This document shows positions 17,082 through 25,715 of a DNA stretch of 64,000 nt, piece after piece. The position numbers and the translations under genes are program-made. The notes under the pieces were generated by a model, which was not told the origin of the DNA, ran no database searches, and was given only the letters and a program-made list of their open reading frames with translations. The DNA lies in assembly GCF_918814575.1 (NCBI RefSeq), contig NZ_CAKKNS010000001.1, positions 62,001 through 126,000 on the forward strand, given 5' to 3'. This DNA comes from Periweissella fabaria (GTDB lineage Bacteria > Bacillota > Bacilli > Lactobacillales > Lactobacillaceae). The first letter of the stretch is position 1. Every line of letters begins with the position of its first letter.

Positions 17082-17561
17082 ATGATATTTATTATTACAA
17101 TGCTTGGTTTAGTTTTAGTAAGCATAATTATTTCAGTCATTCGTCGCCATGCTGCCCAGACGACCACTAATCAATTAATTATGAGTAGCCAATTACCAAC
17201 TAACCAAGCAATGCGGTATGCGCAGGTCACATTACCAGAGTTATTTGACCAATCACAACCGATTAGTTCAACCTTGGTTGCTAATGTTTGGGGGCATGGG
17301 GTGATGGCCTTTGAGTTTGTATTTGACGATTTACGGATGGCCAATCAAGTTACTGCGATGACCGAATTAGAGGTCACGCTTAATCAATTTGCCACGCAAA
17401 ATAATTTGATAGGATACCAGGGGTTAGTCAAGCCATTCAAAGTAACTGATTTTTGGCAAGCATTGGATGATCATAAATGGCATATTGATATTACTTATAT
17501 TGTTAACCAAGTGACCTTAGAGTATACACATGATATTGAAAAACTTAACACACGCGCATGA
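17082..17561 (+). CDS. membrane-anchored hypothetical protein
   Basis: A 159-aa protein with one N-terminal hydrophobic segment (residues ~1-20, IFIITMLGLVLVSIIISVI) and then a ~135-residue soluble domain without a recognised family. The start at 17082 is chosen because GGGGGAGAGG lies just upstream; an in-frame ATG at 17067 precedes that site. It is followed 57 bases later by degV on the same strand with no terminator between, so the two may share a transcript. Orientation suggests a cytoplasmic or extracytoplasmic anchored domain. Function unknown. Confidence 0.65.
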   Translation: MIFIITMLGLVLVSIIISVIRRHAAQTTTNQLIMSSQLPTNQAMRYAQVTLPELFDQSQPISSTLVANVWGHGVMAFEFVFDDLRMANQVTAMTELEVTLNQFATQNNLIGYQGLVKPFKVTDFWQALDDHKWHIDITYIVNQVTLEYTHDIEKLNTRA

Positions 17562-17618
17562 TTTTGCTATAATTAATACAAAATAGCGTGAGCTAAACAA
17601 GATACGGGAGAAAAACGC

Positions 17619-18470
17619 ATGACCCAAGTAAAAATTGTGACTGATTCATCAGCCCGATTGTCAGCAACAGAAATTAATGATCTTGATATTACAGTTGTTC
17701 CATTAACTGTGATGATTGATGGTACGGTTTACGCCGATGGTGAAACTATTACCGGGACCGAATTTATGGACAAAATGGCAGCTGCAGAGGCATTACCAAA
17801 GACTAGTCAACCAGCATTAGGTGTCTTTGTTGATAAATATGATGAGTTAACTGCTACCGGTGAAGATGTTCAAATCTTAAGTATCCACATGACTGATGCC
17901 CTTTCAGGAACAGTGCATTCAGCCGAACAAGCTGGTCAAATTTCTAAGGGGGATGTCGTTGCTATTGATTCACAAATGACGGACCGTGCTTTAGGATTCC
18001 AAGTAATAACGGCGGCTAAAATGGCCAAAGAAGGTGCCTCACGTGATGAAATCATCGCCGCAATTAATGATGTCCGTGACCATACTAAGTTGTACTTAAC
18101 CGTACCAGCTTTGGATAACTTGGTCGCTGGTGGCCGCCTCAACAAAGCAGTTGGCTTTATCGGTGGTTTCTTAAATATTAAAGTGGTTCTTGAAGTGATT
18201 GATGGGAAAATTACGATTGCTGCTAAAGGGCGTGGTATGAAAGTCATTAACAAGGCTTACCAAGATTTCTATGCTGAAATGGCGACACATGGTTCAATTA
18301 AACGTGTTGGATTATCGCATGCAGGTAACTTAGAAGATGCCTTAATGGTTAAAGAAGAAATCAAGCAACGTTTCCCAGATGCTGAAATTTTTGTTGATCA
18401 AACATCACCAATTATTGCTACCCACACAGGTGTTGGTGCGTTAGCAGTAATTTATGAATTTGGTGAATAA
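17619..18470 (+). CDS. DegV family fatty-acid-binding protein
   Basis: A 283-aa DegV-fold protein. It begins with KIVTDSSARLSATEI, the family's N-terminal phosphate/lipid head-group region, and contains KTSQPALGVFVDKYDE and LDNLVAGGRLNKAVGFIGG. DegV/FakB proteins bind a fatty acid for phosphorylation by FakA, feeding exogenous fatty acids into phospholipids. FakA is not in this window. GGGAG precedes the ATG. A strong terminator follows at 18539. Confidence 0.92.
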   Translation: MTQVKIVTDSSARLSATEINDLDITVVPLTVMIDGTVYADGETITGTEFMDKMAAAEALPKTSQPALGVFVDKYDELTATGEDVQILSIHMTDALSGTVHSAEQAGQISKGDVVAIDSQMTDRALGFQVITAAKMAKEGASRDEIIAAINDVRDHTKLYLTVPALDNLVAGGRLNKAVGFIGGFLNIKVVLEVIDGKITIAAKGRGMKVINKAYQDFYAEMATHGSIKRVGLSHAGNLEDALMVKEEIKQRFPDAEIFVDQTSPIIATHTGVGALAVIYEFGE

Positions 18471-18538
18471 TAGACTGACCTTATCGTCAGCTTATTGATG
18501 TCAGCTAGTTGTAATGTAAAATTACAATGCTAATATTC

Positions 18539-18579
18539 AAAAGTTCGCATGGTTCAGTAAATGAATCATGCGAACTTTT
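18539..18579 (+). terminator. terminator after degV
   Basis: AAAAGTTCGCATGGTTCA pairs with TGAATCATGCGAACTTTT over a 5-base loop, an 18-bp stem with one G-U pair. Confidence 0.9.
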
Positions 18580-18617
18580 CGTTATAAGTTATTTTTGGAG
18601 AAAAGGAGTGTCGCAAT

Positions 18618-19532
18618 ATGCGCAAAATTATCAAAATTGCGGTATTACTTGGTTTGATTGGCGCATTAGGTGGCGGTGGTTATTGGTTGTTGCATCAAGA
18701 TGCTAGGCAACCGCAGATAGCACAGCCCCAGAAAAAACAGCCTCAACGTACCGAAGTTAAGCAACTTAAAATTGTCGCCCTTGGGGATTCATTAACTCAA
18801 GGAGTCGGAGATACAACCCCTGAGCATGGTTATCCTGGTCGGATTGCTAAAGCCGTTAACCACCAAACCAAGATTCCAACAACAGCACTAAATCTTGGTA
18901 AAGAAGGTGATCGCTCAGATCAAATACTACAACGCTTAAAAACAAGTGTTGAGCAACAAACAGCGGTTAAAAATGCTAATGTGATTGTTTTAACAGTCGG
19001 GGGTAATGATTTATTAAAAGTCCTTCAAGGCGCCATTGTCGGGCATTCGGAAGCACAGGTTAGTAAAACTGTCGCCAAAACAGTACCTGAATATGAACAC
19101 AGCTTAGGCCAATTGCTAAGCGCCATTCGGACATATAATCCGCATGCTGCCTTATTTTTATTTGGTAATTATAATCCGCTATATGTTTATTTTCCTAAAT
19201 TTAATGCGATTAATACAAGTGTCGCAAACTATAATGAAGTAAATGCTACAATGATTAAAAAATATGATGGTTATTATGTGCCAACATTTAATCAATTAAC
19301 ATATGGTCAATATCAAGATGGTCAAGCTCGTCAAAATTTAATTGTGCAAGCAAATGAAGTCGGGACTAATTTCTTAGCAGCGCTTTCAAGTGCCCGTTTA
19401 CAGACGGATGAGAAAAATAATTTTCTGTCGCCAATCGATCATTTTCACCCTAACGCCAAAGGCTATGATGTTATGACTAAGGCGTTGTTACAAAAAATGT
19501 TACTCCATGATAGTTGGAAGTATACCAAGTAA
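18618..19532 (+). CDS. SGNH/GDSL-family lipase/esterase (YpmR-like), membrane-anchored or secreted
   Basis: A 304-aa protein with a basic start and a hydrophobic signal/anchor at residues ~5-25 (IIKIAVLLGLIGALGGGGYWLL). An SGNH hydrolase domain follows: block I ALGDSLTQGVGD with the catalytic Ser, block III VGGNDLLK with Asn, and block V SPIDHFHPNAKGYD with Asp and His. It acts outside the membrane on an unknown ester. It is first in a ypmR-ypmS-yozE unit, a conserved Firmicutes cluster; the ypmS homologue starts 14 bases after its stop. GGAGAAAAGGAG precedes the start. Confidence 0.88.
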   Translation: MRKIIKIAVLLGLIGALGGGGYWLLHQDARQPQIAQPQKKQPQRTEVKQLKIVALGDSLTQGVGDTTPEHGYPGRIAKAVNHQTKIPTTALNLGKEGDRSDQILQRLKTSVEQQTAVKNANVIVLTVGGNDLLKVLQGAIVGHSEAQVSKTVAKTVPEYEHSLGQLLSAIRTYNPHAALFLFGNYNPLYVYFPKFNAINTSVANYNEVNATMIKKYDGYYVPTFNQLTYGQYQDGQARQNLIVQANEVGTNFLAALSSARLQTDEKNNFLSPIDHFHPNAKGYDVMTKALLQKMLLHDSWKYTK

Positions 19533-19546
19533 AAAGAGGTAAGGTA

Positions 19547-20140
19547 ATGCGAAATAAACAAGCAAGTAAACGTATAAATAGATGGTTTTTAGGTTTTTGG
19601 ACGTTGGTTGTCGTCATTATTTTAGGACTTGGTACAGGGATTGTTTTAGCGAATACGCCCGCTACTAATGATACGGCAAGCCAAGTAAACACCACCAATG
19701 CTGATAGTTCATTTGATATTGTGTTAAACAAAGATCAACTTAATAAATTGGCCAACCATTATTTAAAGACACAACATGTTGGCCAAGGGCAAGCAATTGC
19801 TTTTGCAATTAACAATTATGTAAATATTTACGGTAAAGTAAATGTGCTAGGACAGTCATTAGATGTTGGTATTGCGATGGTTCCCCACGTAACAGCTGAG
19901 GGTAATATTATCTTAAAAGCACATGCGATTAATGTTGGGCAATTACAATTGCCAACACGTTTGGTATTAGGAATTTTTGCTCGAACTTATAAAGTTCCAG
20001 CTTGGGTATCAATTAAGCCACGGCAAAATGAAATTGATTTACAATTAGATCAATTGAAAACAGTCAATGGGTTTAATTTTTCAGCTAAAACAATCGATAT
20101 TCCAGCTGATAAGTTCCAATTTGAAGGACGGATTAAATAA
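19547..20140 (+). CDS. YpmS-family protein (DUF2140)
   Basis: A 197-aa protein with one N-terminal membrane segment (residues ~13-35, FLGFWTLVVVIILGLGTGIVLA) and an extracytoplasmic DUF2140 domain (FDIVLNKDQLNKLANHYL to the C-terminus). The ATG at 19547 follows AAGAGGTAAGG and removes an artificial in-frame extension into the ypmR gene. Its stop overlaps the yozE start by one base (TAATG), so the genes are translationally coupled. Function unknown; conservation beside the SGNH hydrolase suggests an envelope role. Confidence 0.85.
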   Translation: MRNKQASKRINRWFLGFWTLVVVIILGLGTGIVLANTPATNDTASQVNTTNADSSFDIVLNKDQLNKLANHYLKTQHVGQGQAIAFAINNYVNIYGKVNVLGQSLDVGIAMVPHVTAEGNIILKAHAINVGQLQLPTRLVLGIFARTYKVPAWVSIKPRQNEIDLQLDQLKTVNGFNFSAKTIDIPADKFQFEGRIK

Positions 20141-20361
20141 TGTATCAAACATTTTATCAATTTTTGATGACGCAACGAAATCATCTTGCATACGATGAGA
20201 TTAGTAACTTTGCCCAAAATGCGTTTTTAGATCAAGCATTTCCTAAGCAAGCAACTGATTATCATCAAATTTCTGAATATTTAGAACTAAACGCTGGTTA
20301 CCTCCCAAGTATGGATATTTTCGATACAGTGTGGCAGCGTTATACTGAAAGCGAAGGTTAA
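20140..20361 (+). CDS. YozE-family UPF0346 protein
   Basis: A 73-aa protein with the YozE SAM-like helical fold (FYQFLMTQRN at the N-terminus, LNAGYLPSMDIFDTVWQRYT near the C-terminus). It is coupled to the ypmS homologue by a TAATG overlap. The molecular function is unknown. It ends the conserved ypmR-ypmS-yozE cluster. In this genome the mobile element begins in the interval after its terminator, separating it from rbgA. Confidence 0.9.
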   Translation: MYQTFYQFLMTQRNHLAYDEISNFAQNAFLDQAFPKQATDYHQISEYLELNAGYLPSMDIFDTVWQRYTESEG

Positions 20362-20458
20362 ATATGGCACAAATTATTCAATGGTAGAATGACCTGATTA
20401 ATAACTCCTTAAGAAAACATGAAGCTGAAAATCGATAGAAACTGAATTATGATTAGCG

Positions 20459-20493
20459 AAAAGCCCTTATAGATTAAGGGCTTTTTCTTTTTT
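20459..20493 (+). terminator. terminator after yozE
   Basis: AAAAGCCCTTA-TAGAT-TAAGGGCTTTT followed by a T-rich tract. It marks the end of the chromosomal cluster before the mobile element. Confidence 0.9.
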
Positions 20494-20580
20494 AGAAGTG
20501 GAGTAAATATATCAAAAAAATTTAATGGAATTTATATTTTTATAATGTGTTGATCAATAATAAGCCATAAGCTTCGAAAT

Positions 20581-20600
20581 TTGCCCAAAAATTTGCCCAA
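20581..20600 (+). repeat. left-end TTGCCCAA repeat (att or integrase arm-site candidate)
   Basis: TTGCCCAAAAATTTGCCCAA. It nearly repeats TTGCCCAAAAACTGCCCAA at 30504-30522, just after the integrase gene. The shared exact core is the 11-mer TTGCCCAAAAA plus a second TGCCCAA. Confidence 0.55.
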
Positions 20601-20656
20601 TCAAAATTTAATGAATTATTGAATAGTACCCTGGTACAAAAAAACTTAAATATTTA

Positions 20657-20679
20657 TATACCAACATATTTGGTATAAT
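20657..20679 (+). promoter_or_regulatory. palindromic operator overlapping a -10 box upstream of mod
   Basis: TATACCAA-CATAT-TTGGTATA is a perfect 8-bp inverted repeat. Its right arm overlaps TATAAT at 20674-20679, so a dimeric regulator bound here would block the promoter. No strong -35 is visible. A second palindrome, GTACC-CT-GGTAC, lies at 20626-20637. Confidence 0.55.
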
Positions 20680-20720
20680 CGTACTATCTAAAAAATGATT
20701 AATAAGGGGTTAAGCATAAA

Positions 20721-20813
20721 ATGATACAATGTAAAATAATAGCTGAAACTTACTTTTTTTCAGCATTCTTAAAAGGCAACTCCAATAGAGTTGGAGGTTT
20801 TTTAAATGTCTGA
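20721..20813 (+). CDS. 30-codon leader ORF overlapping mod
   Basis: ATG at 20721 is preceded by AAGGGG at 20704-20709. The predicted peptide is MIQCKIIAETYFFSAFLKGN then SNRVGGFLNV. It is mainly hydrophobic and aromatic, with no recognised family. The stop TGA at 20811-20813 lies inside the second and third codons of mod (ATG at 20806), an 8-base overlap. The ORF passes through the hairpins that cover the mod ribosome-binding site, so its translation should affect mod expression. This is an inferred regulatory leader peptide. The ribosome-binding site spacing is a little long. Confidence 0.5.
   Translation: MIQCKIIAETYFFSAFLKGNSNRVGGFLNV
20777..20804 (+). promoter_or_regulatory. two mutually exclusive hairpins at the mod ribosome-binding site
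   Basis: Hairpin A is CAACTC-CAATA-GAGTTG (20777-20793). Hairpin B is CTCCAA-TAGAG-TTGGAG (20780-20796). They share bases and cannot coexist. B buries GGAG of the GGAGG ribosome-binding site (20793-20797); A leaves most of it free. TTTTTT follows, so the element could act on translation or on termination. Confidence 0.55.
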
Positions 20814-22710
20814 AAATAATTTTAATGACCGTCCTCATAAAAATGAGAAAGCTGATTCGATTGCTTACGTTAAAACTCTAATTGAGAAAGCACAAGATGA
20901 AGCTCGTGAAGCTGATATTTCAAAGCTCGAAAAGCTGATTCAAATGCTCAACACCAAGAAGTATGGTCTGGTCTGGGAAGAACACGCTGAAGAAGTTGAG
21001 GAAGAAATGAAAACCAAAATTCCTGTATTTATAGAAGCTGCAAGCAAGAAAATCATTGGTAATCCTGATTCAGAAGATTATAATTTCCTTTTGGAGGGAG
21101 ACAATCTTCACAGTCTGCATCTATTGGAGAAAACGCATCTCGGTAAGATTGATGTCATTTATATTGATCCACCTTATAATACGACAAATGAAGGCTTTAC
21201 TTATAATGATAAAAAAGTGGATTTAAATGATGCATATCGTCATTCAAAGTGGCTTTCTTTTATGGAAAAGAGATTAACAATTGCAAGTTCTTTATTATCT
21301 AAAAATGGAATTTTATTTATAAGCATTGATGATAATGAATATCAAAATATCAAATCATTAACAGACGAAATTTTTGGTGGAAATTGTTTTGTTACAAGTT
21401 TTATTTGGCAAAAGAAAACAGGTGCGTCTGACGCCAAAGGTATTGCGACAATTACAGAATATATTCTTTGTTATTGCAATAATCAAGATAGATCTAAATG
21501 GAATAATATCTTTTCACAAAATTTTGGCTCATTCGATAAAAATCGCTATCGCCACACTGATGAATATTATAATGTGCGTGGTCCTTTTTACTTTGATAAT
21601 CTTGATCGTGGTGGATTAACATACAGTGATTCAATGAATTTCGGAGTTGAAGCCCCTGATGGGAAGATGATTTATCCAAATGGACGTCAAAAATTCGAAA
21701 ATGATGGTTGGATTTGGAAATGGGGAAAAAACAAAATTGAATGGGGCTTTAAGAATGGTTTTTTAGAATTTCAAGAGTCTGAAAATAAAGCTAGTGGTTG
21801 GGCTTTAAAGTACAAAAACTACCTTTATGTTGATAATGAAGGAACACCGATTGAACGGTCAGCACCTTATAAGAATTTAATACAGTTCGTGATAAATCAA
21901 GCAGGAACAAATGAACTAAAATCAATGTTCAACAATAAATCTCCGTTCTCTAATCCTAAACCGTCAGAATTAATTAAGTATCTAATTTCGCTTTCGAATA
22001 AAAAAGATGCAAAAGTGTTTGATTTTTTTGCTGGAAGTGGAACGACAGGTCAAGCGGTATTAAAATTAAATCAAGAAGATGATGGGAAAAGAACTTTCAT
22101 TTTAGCTACCAATAATGAAAACAATATTGCTGAAGAAATTACTTATACGAGACTAAGCAAAATAATAAACGGATATAAAGCTTCTTCTAAGACAAAAAAT
22201 CTTTTATATGAATATAAATTTACGATTTCAAAGTTAAAAAATGCAGGCAATGTGTTGGAGTACATGGAAAATGTTATTGCTGAAAATAAAGAAAAATATG
22301 ATTCTATTAGTAAGTCAATGAAAGATAATGTTCTTCAAGTATTCGGAGAGTACAATAAAGGTTCAGATGTTCATGGAATTCCTGCGAATTTAAAATATTT
22401 TAAAACGGATTTTGTTGTTAAAAAAGAATTTCCTGATGTTTCTCTTGAATATGAATTGTTGAAATATGTAACACCACTTGTAGAGCTTGAGTTTGGCATT
22501 GATATTACGAATCCTAAAGTTCAAATTGTTTTAAACGAAGAACAGCTTGAATCATTGATTGATAATAAACAACTTATTAGTAATTCAACAATGTTCATGC
22601 ATCCTGATGTTTTTAGAGATGATAAACAAAATCAAATCTTACAAGATCTACAAATTAAAGTACAAGAAATCCCAAATTATTTCTTTGGAACGGAGTTGTG
22701 GGCAAAATGA
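20806..22710 (+). CDS. mod: type III restriction-modification methyltransferase (Mod)
   Basis: A 634-aa N6-adenine methyltransferase of the type III class. The catalytic motif DPPYN (VIYIDPPYNTTNEGFTY, residues ~117-133) precedes the AdoMet-binding motif FDFFAGSGTTGQAVLKLN (residues ~405-422), the beta-class order. The variable region between them is the target-recognition domain. It modifies DNA alone and recognises the site for cleavage together with Res. It overlaps res by 4 bases (ATGA). GGAGG lies 8 bases before the ATG inside a hairpin, after a 30-codon leader ORF. The gene is intact and is cargo of the mobile element. Confidence 0.95.
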   Translation: MSENNFNDRPHKNEKADSIAYVKTLIEKAQDEAREADISKLEKLIQMLNTKKYGLVWEEHAEEVEEEMKTKIPVFIEAASKKIIGNPDSEDYNFLLEGDNLHSLHLLEKTHLGKIDVIYIDPPYNTTNEGFTYNDKKVDLNDAYRHSKWLSFMEKRLTIASSLLSKNGILFISIDDNEYQNIKSLTDEIFGGNCFVTSFIWQKKTGASDAKGIATITEYILCYCNNQDRSKWNNIFSQNFGSFDKNRYRHTDEYYNVRGPFYFDNLDRGGLTYSDSMNFGVEAPDGKMIYPNGRQKFENDGWIWKWGKNKIEWGFKNGFLEFQESENKASGWALKYKNYLYVDNEGTPIERSAPYKNLIQFVINQAGTNELKSMFNNKSPFSNPKPSELIKYLISLSNKKDAKVFDFFAGSGTTGQAVLKLNQEDDGKRTFILATNNENNIAEEITYTRLSKIINGYKASSKTKNLLYEYKFTISKLKNAGNVLEYMENVIAENKEKYDSISKSMKDNVLQVFGEYNKGSDVHGIPANLKYFKTDFVVKKEFPDVSLEYELLKYVTPLVELEFGIDITNPKVQIVLNEEQLESLIDNKQLISNSTMFMHPDVFRDDKQNQILQDLQIKVQEIPNYFFGTELWAK

Positions 22711-24965
22711 TAGAATTAAAAAATTTTCAACAAGATGTAGTCGATAAACTTTTGGCTTTTATAGCACCTGAATATGGTGTTAATAACTTGACGATTAAAG
22801 CGCCAACTGGAGCAGGTAAAACCATCATGCTTTTATCATGGATTGACGAATATATCCGTTCAACTGGTGATAATGTCGCTTTTGTTTGGTTCACACCAGG
22901 TGCAGGAGAGCTTGAAGAACAATCACAAGATAAAGCAAATAGCTTTTCAAGTATTAAGGCTCAATCTGTAGATGATGCGCTACTGAATGGTTTTGAACGA
23001 GGTTCAGCGACTTTTGTCAATTATGAACGTGTAGTCGGTAAAAAATCAAAAGCAATGCTTACTAATAGTGAACGAGATAATCTGGTTGATAAAATCGAAA
23101 AAGCTTTTCAAAATGACCGTCATTTTATCGTAATTATAGATGAAGCACATCGCAATGATACGAATAAAGCGCGTGAGATAATCTCACGATTCAAAGCAAA
23201 AAAAACGGTTCGTGTATCAGCAACAATTGATGATCCAAATACACCAGATATAATTGAGTTTTATGAAGTATTAGAAGAAGCGGTAATCGCATCTGGTTTG
23301 ATTACAAAAGCGGTAGTGGTCAACGAAGAAATCGATACAAGTCTTGATGGAACAGATGAGTTCGTAATTTTATTTGATGCAGCCGAAAAGAAACGTCAAC
23401 AAATTGTGGCTAGCTACATTGAAAATGGAGTAACAGATATTAACCCACTCGTACTGGTCCAACTTCCTGATGAATCTACACCCGATTTATCTTTACGTAT
23501 TGAAAAGCATCTTCAAGAAACGATGCATAAAACGTATGAAGATGGCAAACTTGGTATCTGGCTTTCTGAACAAAAACGTAACGTCATTGATGTGAACAAA
23601 CTTGATAATAAAGTAGAATACCTTATTATTAAACAAGCTATTGCGACAGGTTGGGATGCACCACGCGCTAAAATTTTAATTAAAATTCGTGAAAATATGG
23701 GAGAACAGTTTACAGTTCAAACACTTGGACGAATCCGCCGTATGCCACAACCATGGATAGGTCACTATAATGTTGATGTGCTTGATAATGCCTATCTTTA
23801 TACTTTTGATACAGATTTCTTAAACGGGGTATTTGCACAAGGCGCAGCAGTTGCACCAACTCCATTATTAAATCTGAAAGATAAAGGTAAAAATTTAAAG
23901 CTGATTTCTGAACGAGTGATTAATTATGATGAAGTTCTGAATGAAAAAATGATTCTTAATAATATATATGTAGGATTGAAAAAACGTTTTAATTTTACAG
24001 ATGATTTAGAGGCTAACAAACATATTCTAGAAACTAATGGTTATATCTTAGGGAACAAAATATTAACAACGTTCAAGCAGGGACGCTTTGACACGCTGAA
24101 AAATGTAGAAAATCTTATTGATCGAGAACGCTGGGTAGAAGCTGATTATCAAGATAATCGAATAGACTTACTCCATGCTTTCCACGAACTTGATCGTGTA
24201 ATTCATTTACCAGTATCTAAAGTTGAAGCAATGCTTAAGCGTTTCTTCTTATGGCGAGGTTATTCTCTTGTAACTTCCATTTTAAAATTAGATGCGAATG
24301 AATGGACGGCATTCATTTTGAATAACTGGCGTGCTTTACGTGAAGAATTCAGAAAAATAGATGTGGCACAAGCGATTCAAGGAAGTCTTGATTTAGATAA
24401 TATCCAAAAGAATGATTTTACGATTCCTTTGACAGAACGATATACGTATAATCCAAAATTGCCAGATACAAAAATGGTTCAAACTAATGTTTATCAAGGG
24501 TACACGACAGCATCTATTGCAGTTCGACCAAGTATTGTTGAACGTTTGATGGAACGCTGGCTTGAAGAACATTCGGATATTGTTGATTTTGTTTATAAAA
24601 ACGGAGATAAGGGTCCTCAATATTTTTCACTTGTTTATAGAACTAACGGAGGAGTTTCACATTTTTACCCTGATTTTATTATCCAGATGAAGAATGGTGA
24701 CATTTATGTTATTGAAACTAAGGGTGGTGAAGATGTTAAAGGTCGTGATAAAAACATCGATTCTTATGCACCAGCTAAATATGAAGCATTGAAGAAATAC
24801 GCTAAGGAATACAATATCAAGTGGGCGTTTGTACGTGATATGAATGAGGAGCTTTTTTATCTTAATGGTGGCGAGTGGGTAGATGAGATGGTAGCTGATA
24901 AATGGCAGCCTATTATTAAACTTTTTGGATTTATAGAAGATAAAAATAGAACGTCAGAGATATGA
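22707..24965 (+). CDS. res: type III restriction endonuclease subunit (Res)
   Basis: A 752-aa DEAD-like helicase/nuclease. The Walker A motif is APTGAGKT in the N-terminal region and motif II is IIDEAH. The motif III-like VSATIDDP and motif VI TLGRIRRMPQPW follow. The C-terminal PD-(D/E)xK nuclease is seen as YPDFIIQMKNGDIYVIETKGG. It uses ATP to communicate between two inversely oriented unmethylated sites and cleaves. I prefer the ATG at 22707, overlapping the mod stop as ATGA, to a GTG at 22698 that sits too close to GGAG. It is somewhat shorter than the classic ~970-aa EcoP1 Res but has all motifs. Confidence 0.93.
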   Translation: MIELKNFQQDVVDKLLAFIAPEYGVNNLTIKAPTGAGKTIMLLSWIDEYIRSTGDNVAFVWFTPGAGELEEQSQDKANSFSSIKAQSVDDALLNGFERGSATFVNYERVVGKKSKAMLTNSERDNLVDKIEKAFQNDRHFIVIIDEAHRNDTNKAREIISRFKAKKTVRVSATIDDPNTPDIIEFYEVLEEAVIASGLITKAVVVNEEIDTSLDGTDEFVILFDAAEKKRQQIVASYIENGVTDINPLVLVQLPDESTPDLSLRIEKHLQETMHKTYEDGKLGIWLSEQKRNVIDVNKLDNKVEYLIIKQAIATGWDAPRAKILIKIRENMGEQFTVQTLGRIRRMPQPWIGHYNVDVLDNAYLYTFDTDFLNGVFAQGAAVAPTPLLNLKDKGKNLKLISERVINYDEVLNEKMILNNIYVGLKKRFNFTDDLEANKHILETNGYILGNKILTTFKQGRFDTLKNVENLIDRERWVEADYQDNRIDLLHAFHELDRVIHLPVSKVEAMLKRFFLWRGYSLVTSILKLDANEWTAFILNNWRALREEFRKIDVAQAIQGSLDLDNIQKNDFTIPLTERYTYNPKLPDTKMVQTNVYQGYTTASIAVRPSIVERLMERWLEEHSDIVDFVYKNGDKGPQYFSLVYRTNGGVSHFYPDFIIQMKNGDIYVIETKGGEDVKGRDKNIDSYAPAKYEALKKYAKEYNIKWAFVRDMNEELFYLNGGEWVDEMVADKWQPIIKLFGFIEDKNRTSEI

Positions 24966-24966
24966 T

Positions 24967-25656
24967 ATGGTAAAAGTAAAATTTACACCTAAATTCGATA
25001 GAACTTGTGATTTAATATATTCTTTGGCAGCAAAGAGAATTTCCTATAAATACGAAAAATGGGCAGAAAAGAAAAATAATATAAAAACTACTCATGGAGA
25101 TTTTTATCCAGATAATCGCAATTTGTTTGGGAATATTTTGAAAGGCGATAATTTAGGTGATAACCCTTATCTAATTACACCCAAAATTTTACCTGTATTA
25201 TTGAATGAGCTTGATTTTAATGATGAAAACGAAATATTTTGGGGCGAGGATGTTAAAATTTATTTAGAAGATTTATTTACTTGTTTGGTACTAGATATGA
25301 AAAATTATAGTGAGTATTCAAAACATTGGAGTGATTTTCAATTAGATAATGATGTGAAGATTAGAGATTTTTATCAAGAATACATTGTTGCCAAAACAGA
25401 TAACTTCGAAAAGTTTTTAGATGATTTTGTTGATTTTACCTATAACACTTATAATGATTTTCGAATTGTTGAAATAGATGGAGTTTGTAAGATTACTGAA
25501 CTAGATCAGTGTATAAGTTTAAAAAATAAAACAGAATTTCTTAGCTTTACCTACCTTCCTCAGAAAATTAAGATTTTAGCTGAAAAAATTGTTATTCCAT
25601 TAATAGATAGTATAAGTCTAGAACGCTTACTAGATCAAAATAATATGCGAGATTAA
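24967..25656 (+). CDS. unrecognised protein, third gene of the type III RM operon
   Basis: A 229-aa acidic, aromatic-rich soluble protein that starts one base after the res stop and is followed by the operon's terminator. It is therefore very likely co-transcribed with mod-res. I see no signal peptide, membrane segment, nucleotide-binding loop or nuclease motif. The N-terminus is basic (MVKVKFTPKFDRTCDLIYSL), the rest rich in Asp, Tyr and Phe (YNTYNDFRIVEIDG). It could be an accessory or control protein of the restriction system, or an independent defence gene. Function unknown. Confidence 0.7.
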   Translation: MVKVKFTPKFDRTCDLIYSLAAKRISYKYEKWAEKKNNIKTTHGDFYPDNRNLFGNILKGDNLGDNPYLITPKILPVLLNELDFNDENEIFWGEDVKIYLEDLFTCLVLDMKNYSEYSKHWSDFQLDNDVKIRDFYQEYIVAKTDNFEKFLDDFVDFTYNTYNDFRIVEIDGVCKITELDQCISLKNKTEFLSFTYLPQKIKILAEKIVIPLIDSISLERLLDQNNMRD

Positions 25657-25680
25657 TAGAGAAACCTATAATTATATCAC

Positions 25681-25715
25681 AAAAACCTTTGCAAGTTGCA
25701 AGGGTTTTTATTTTT
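25681..25715 (+). terminator. terminator of the mod-res operon
   Basis: AAAAACCTTTGC-AAGTT-GCAAGGGTTTTT (one G-U pair), then T-rich sequence. It separates the RM cargo from the mobility module. Confidence 0.88.
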
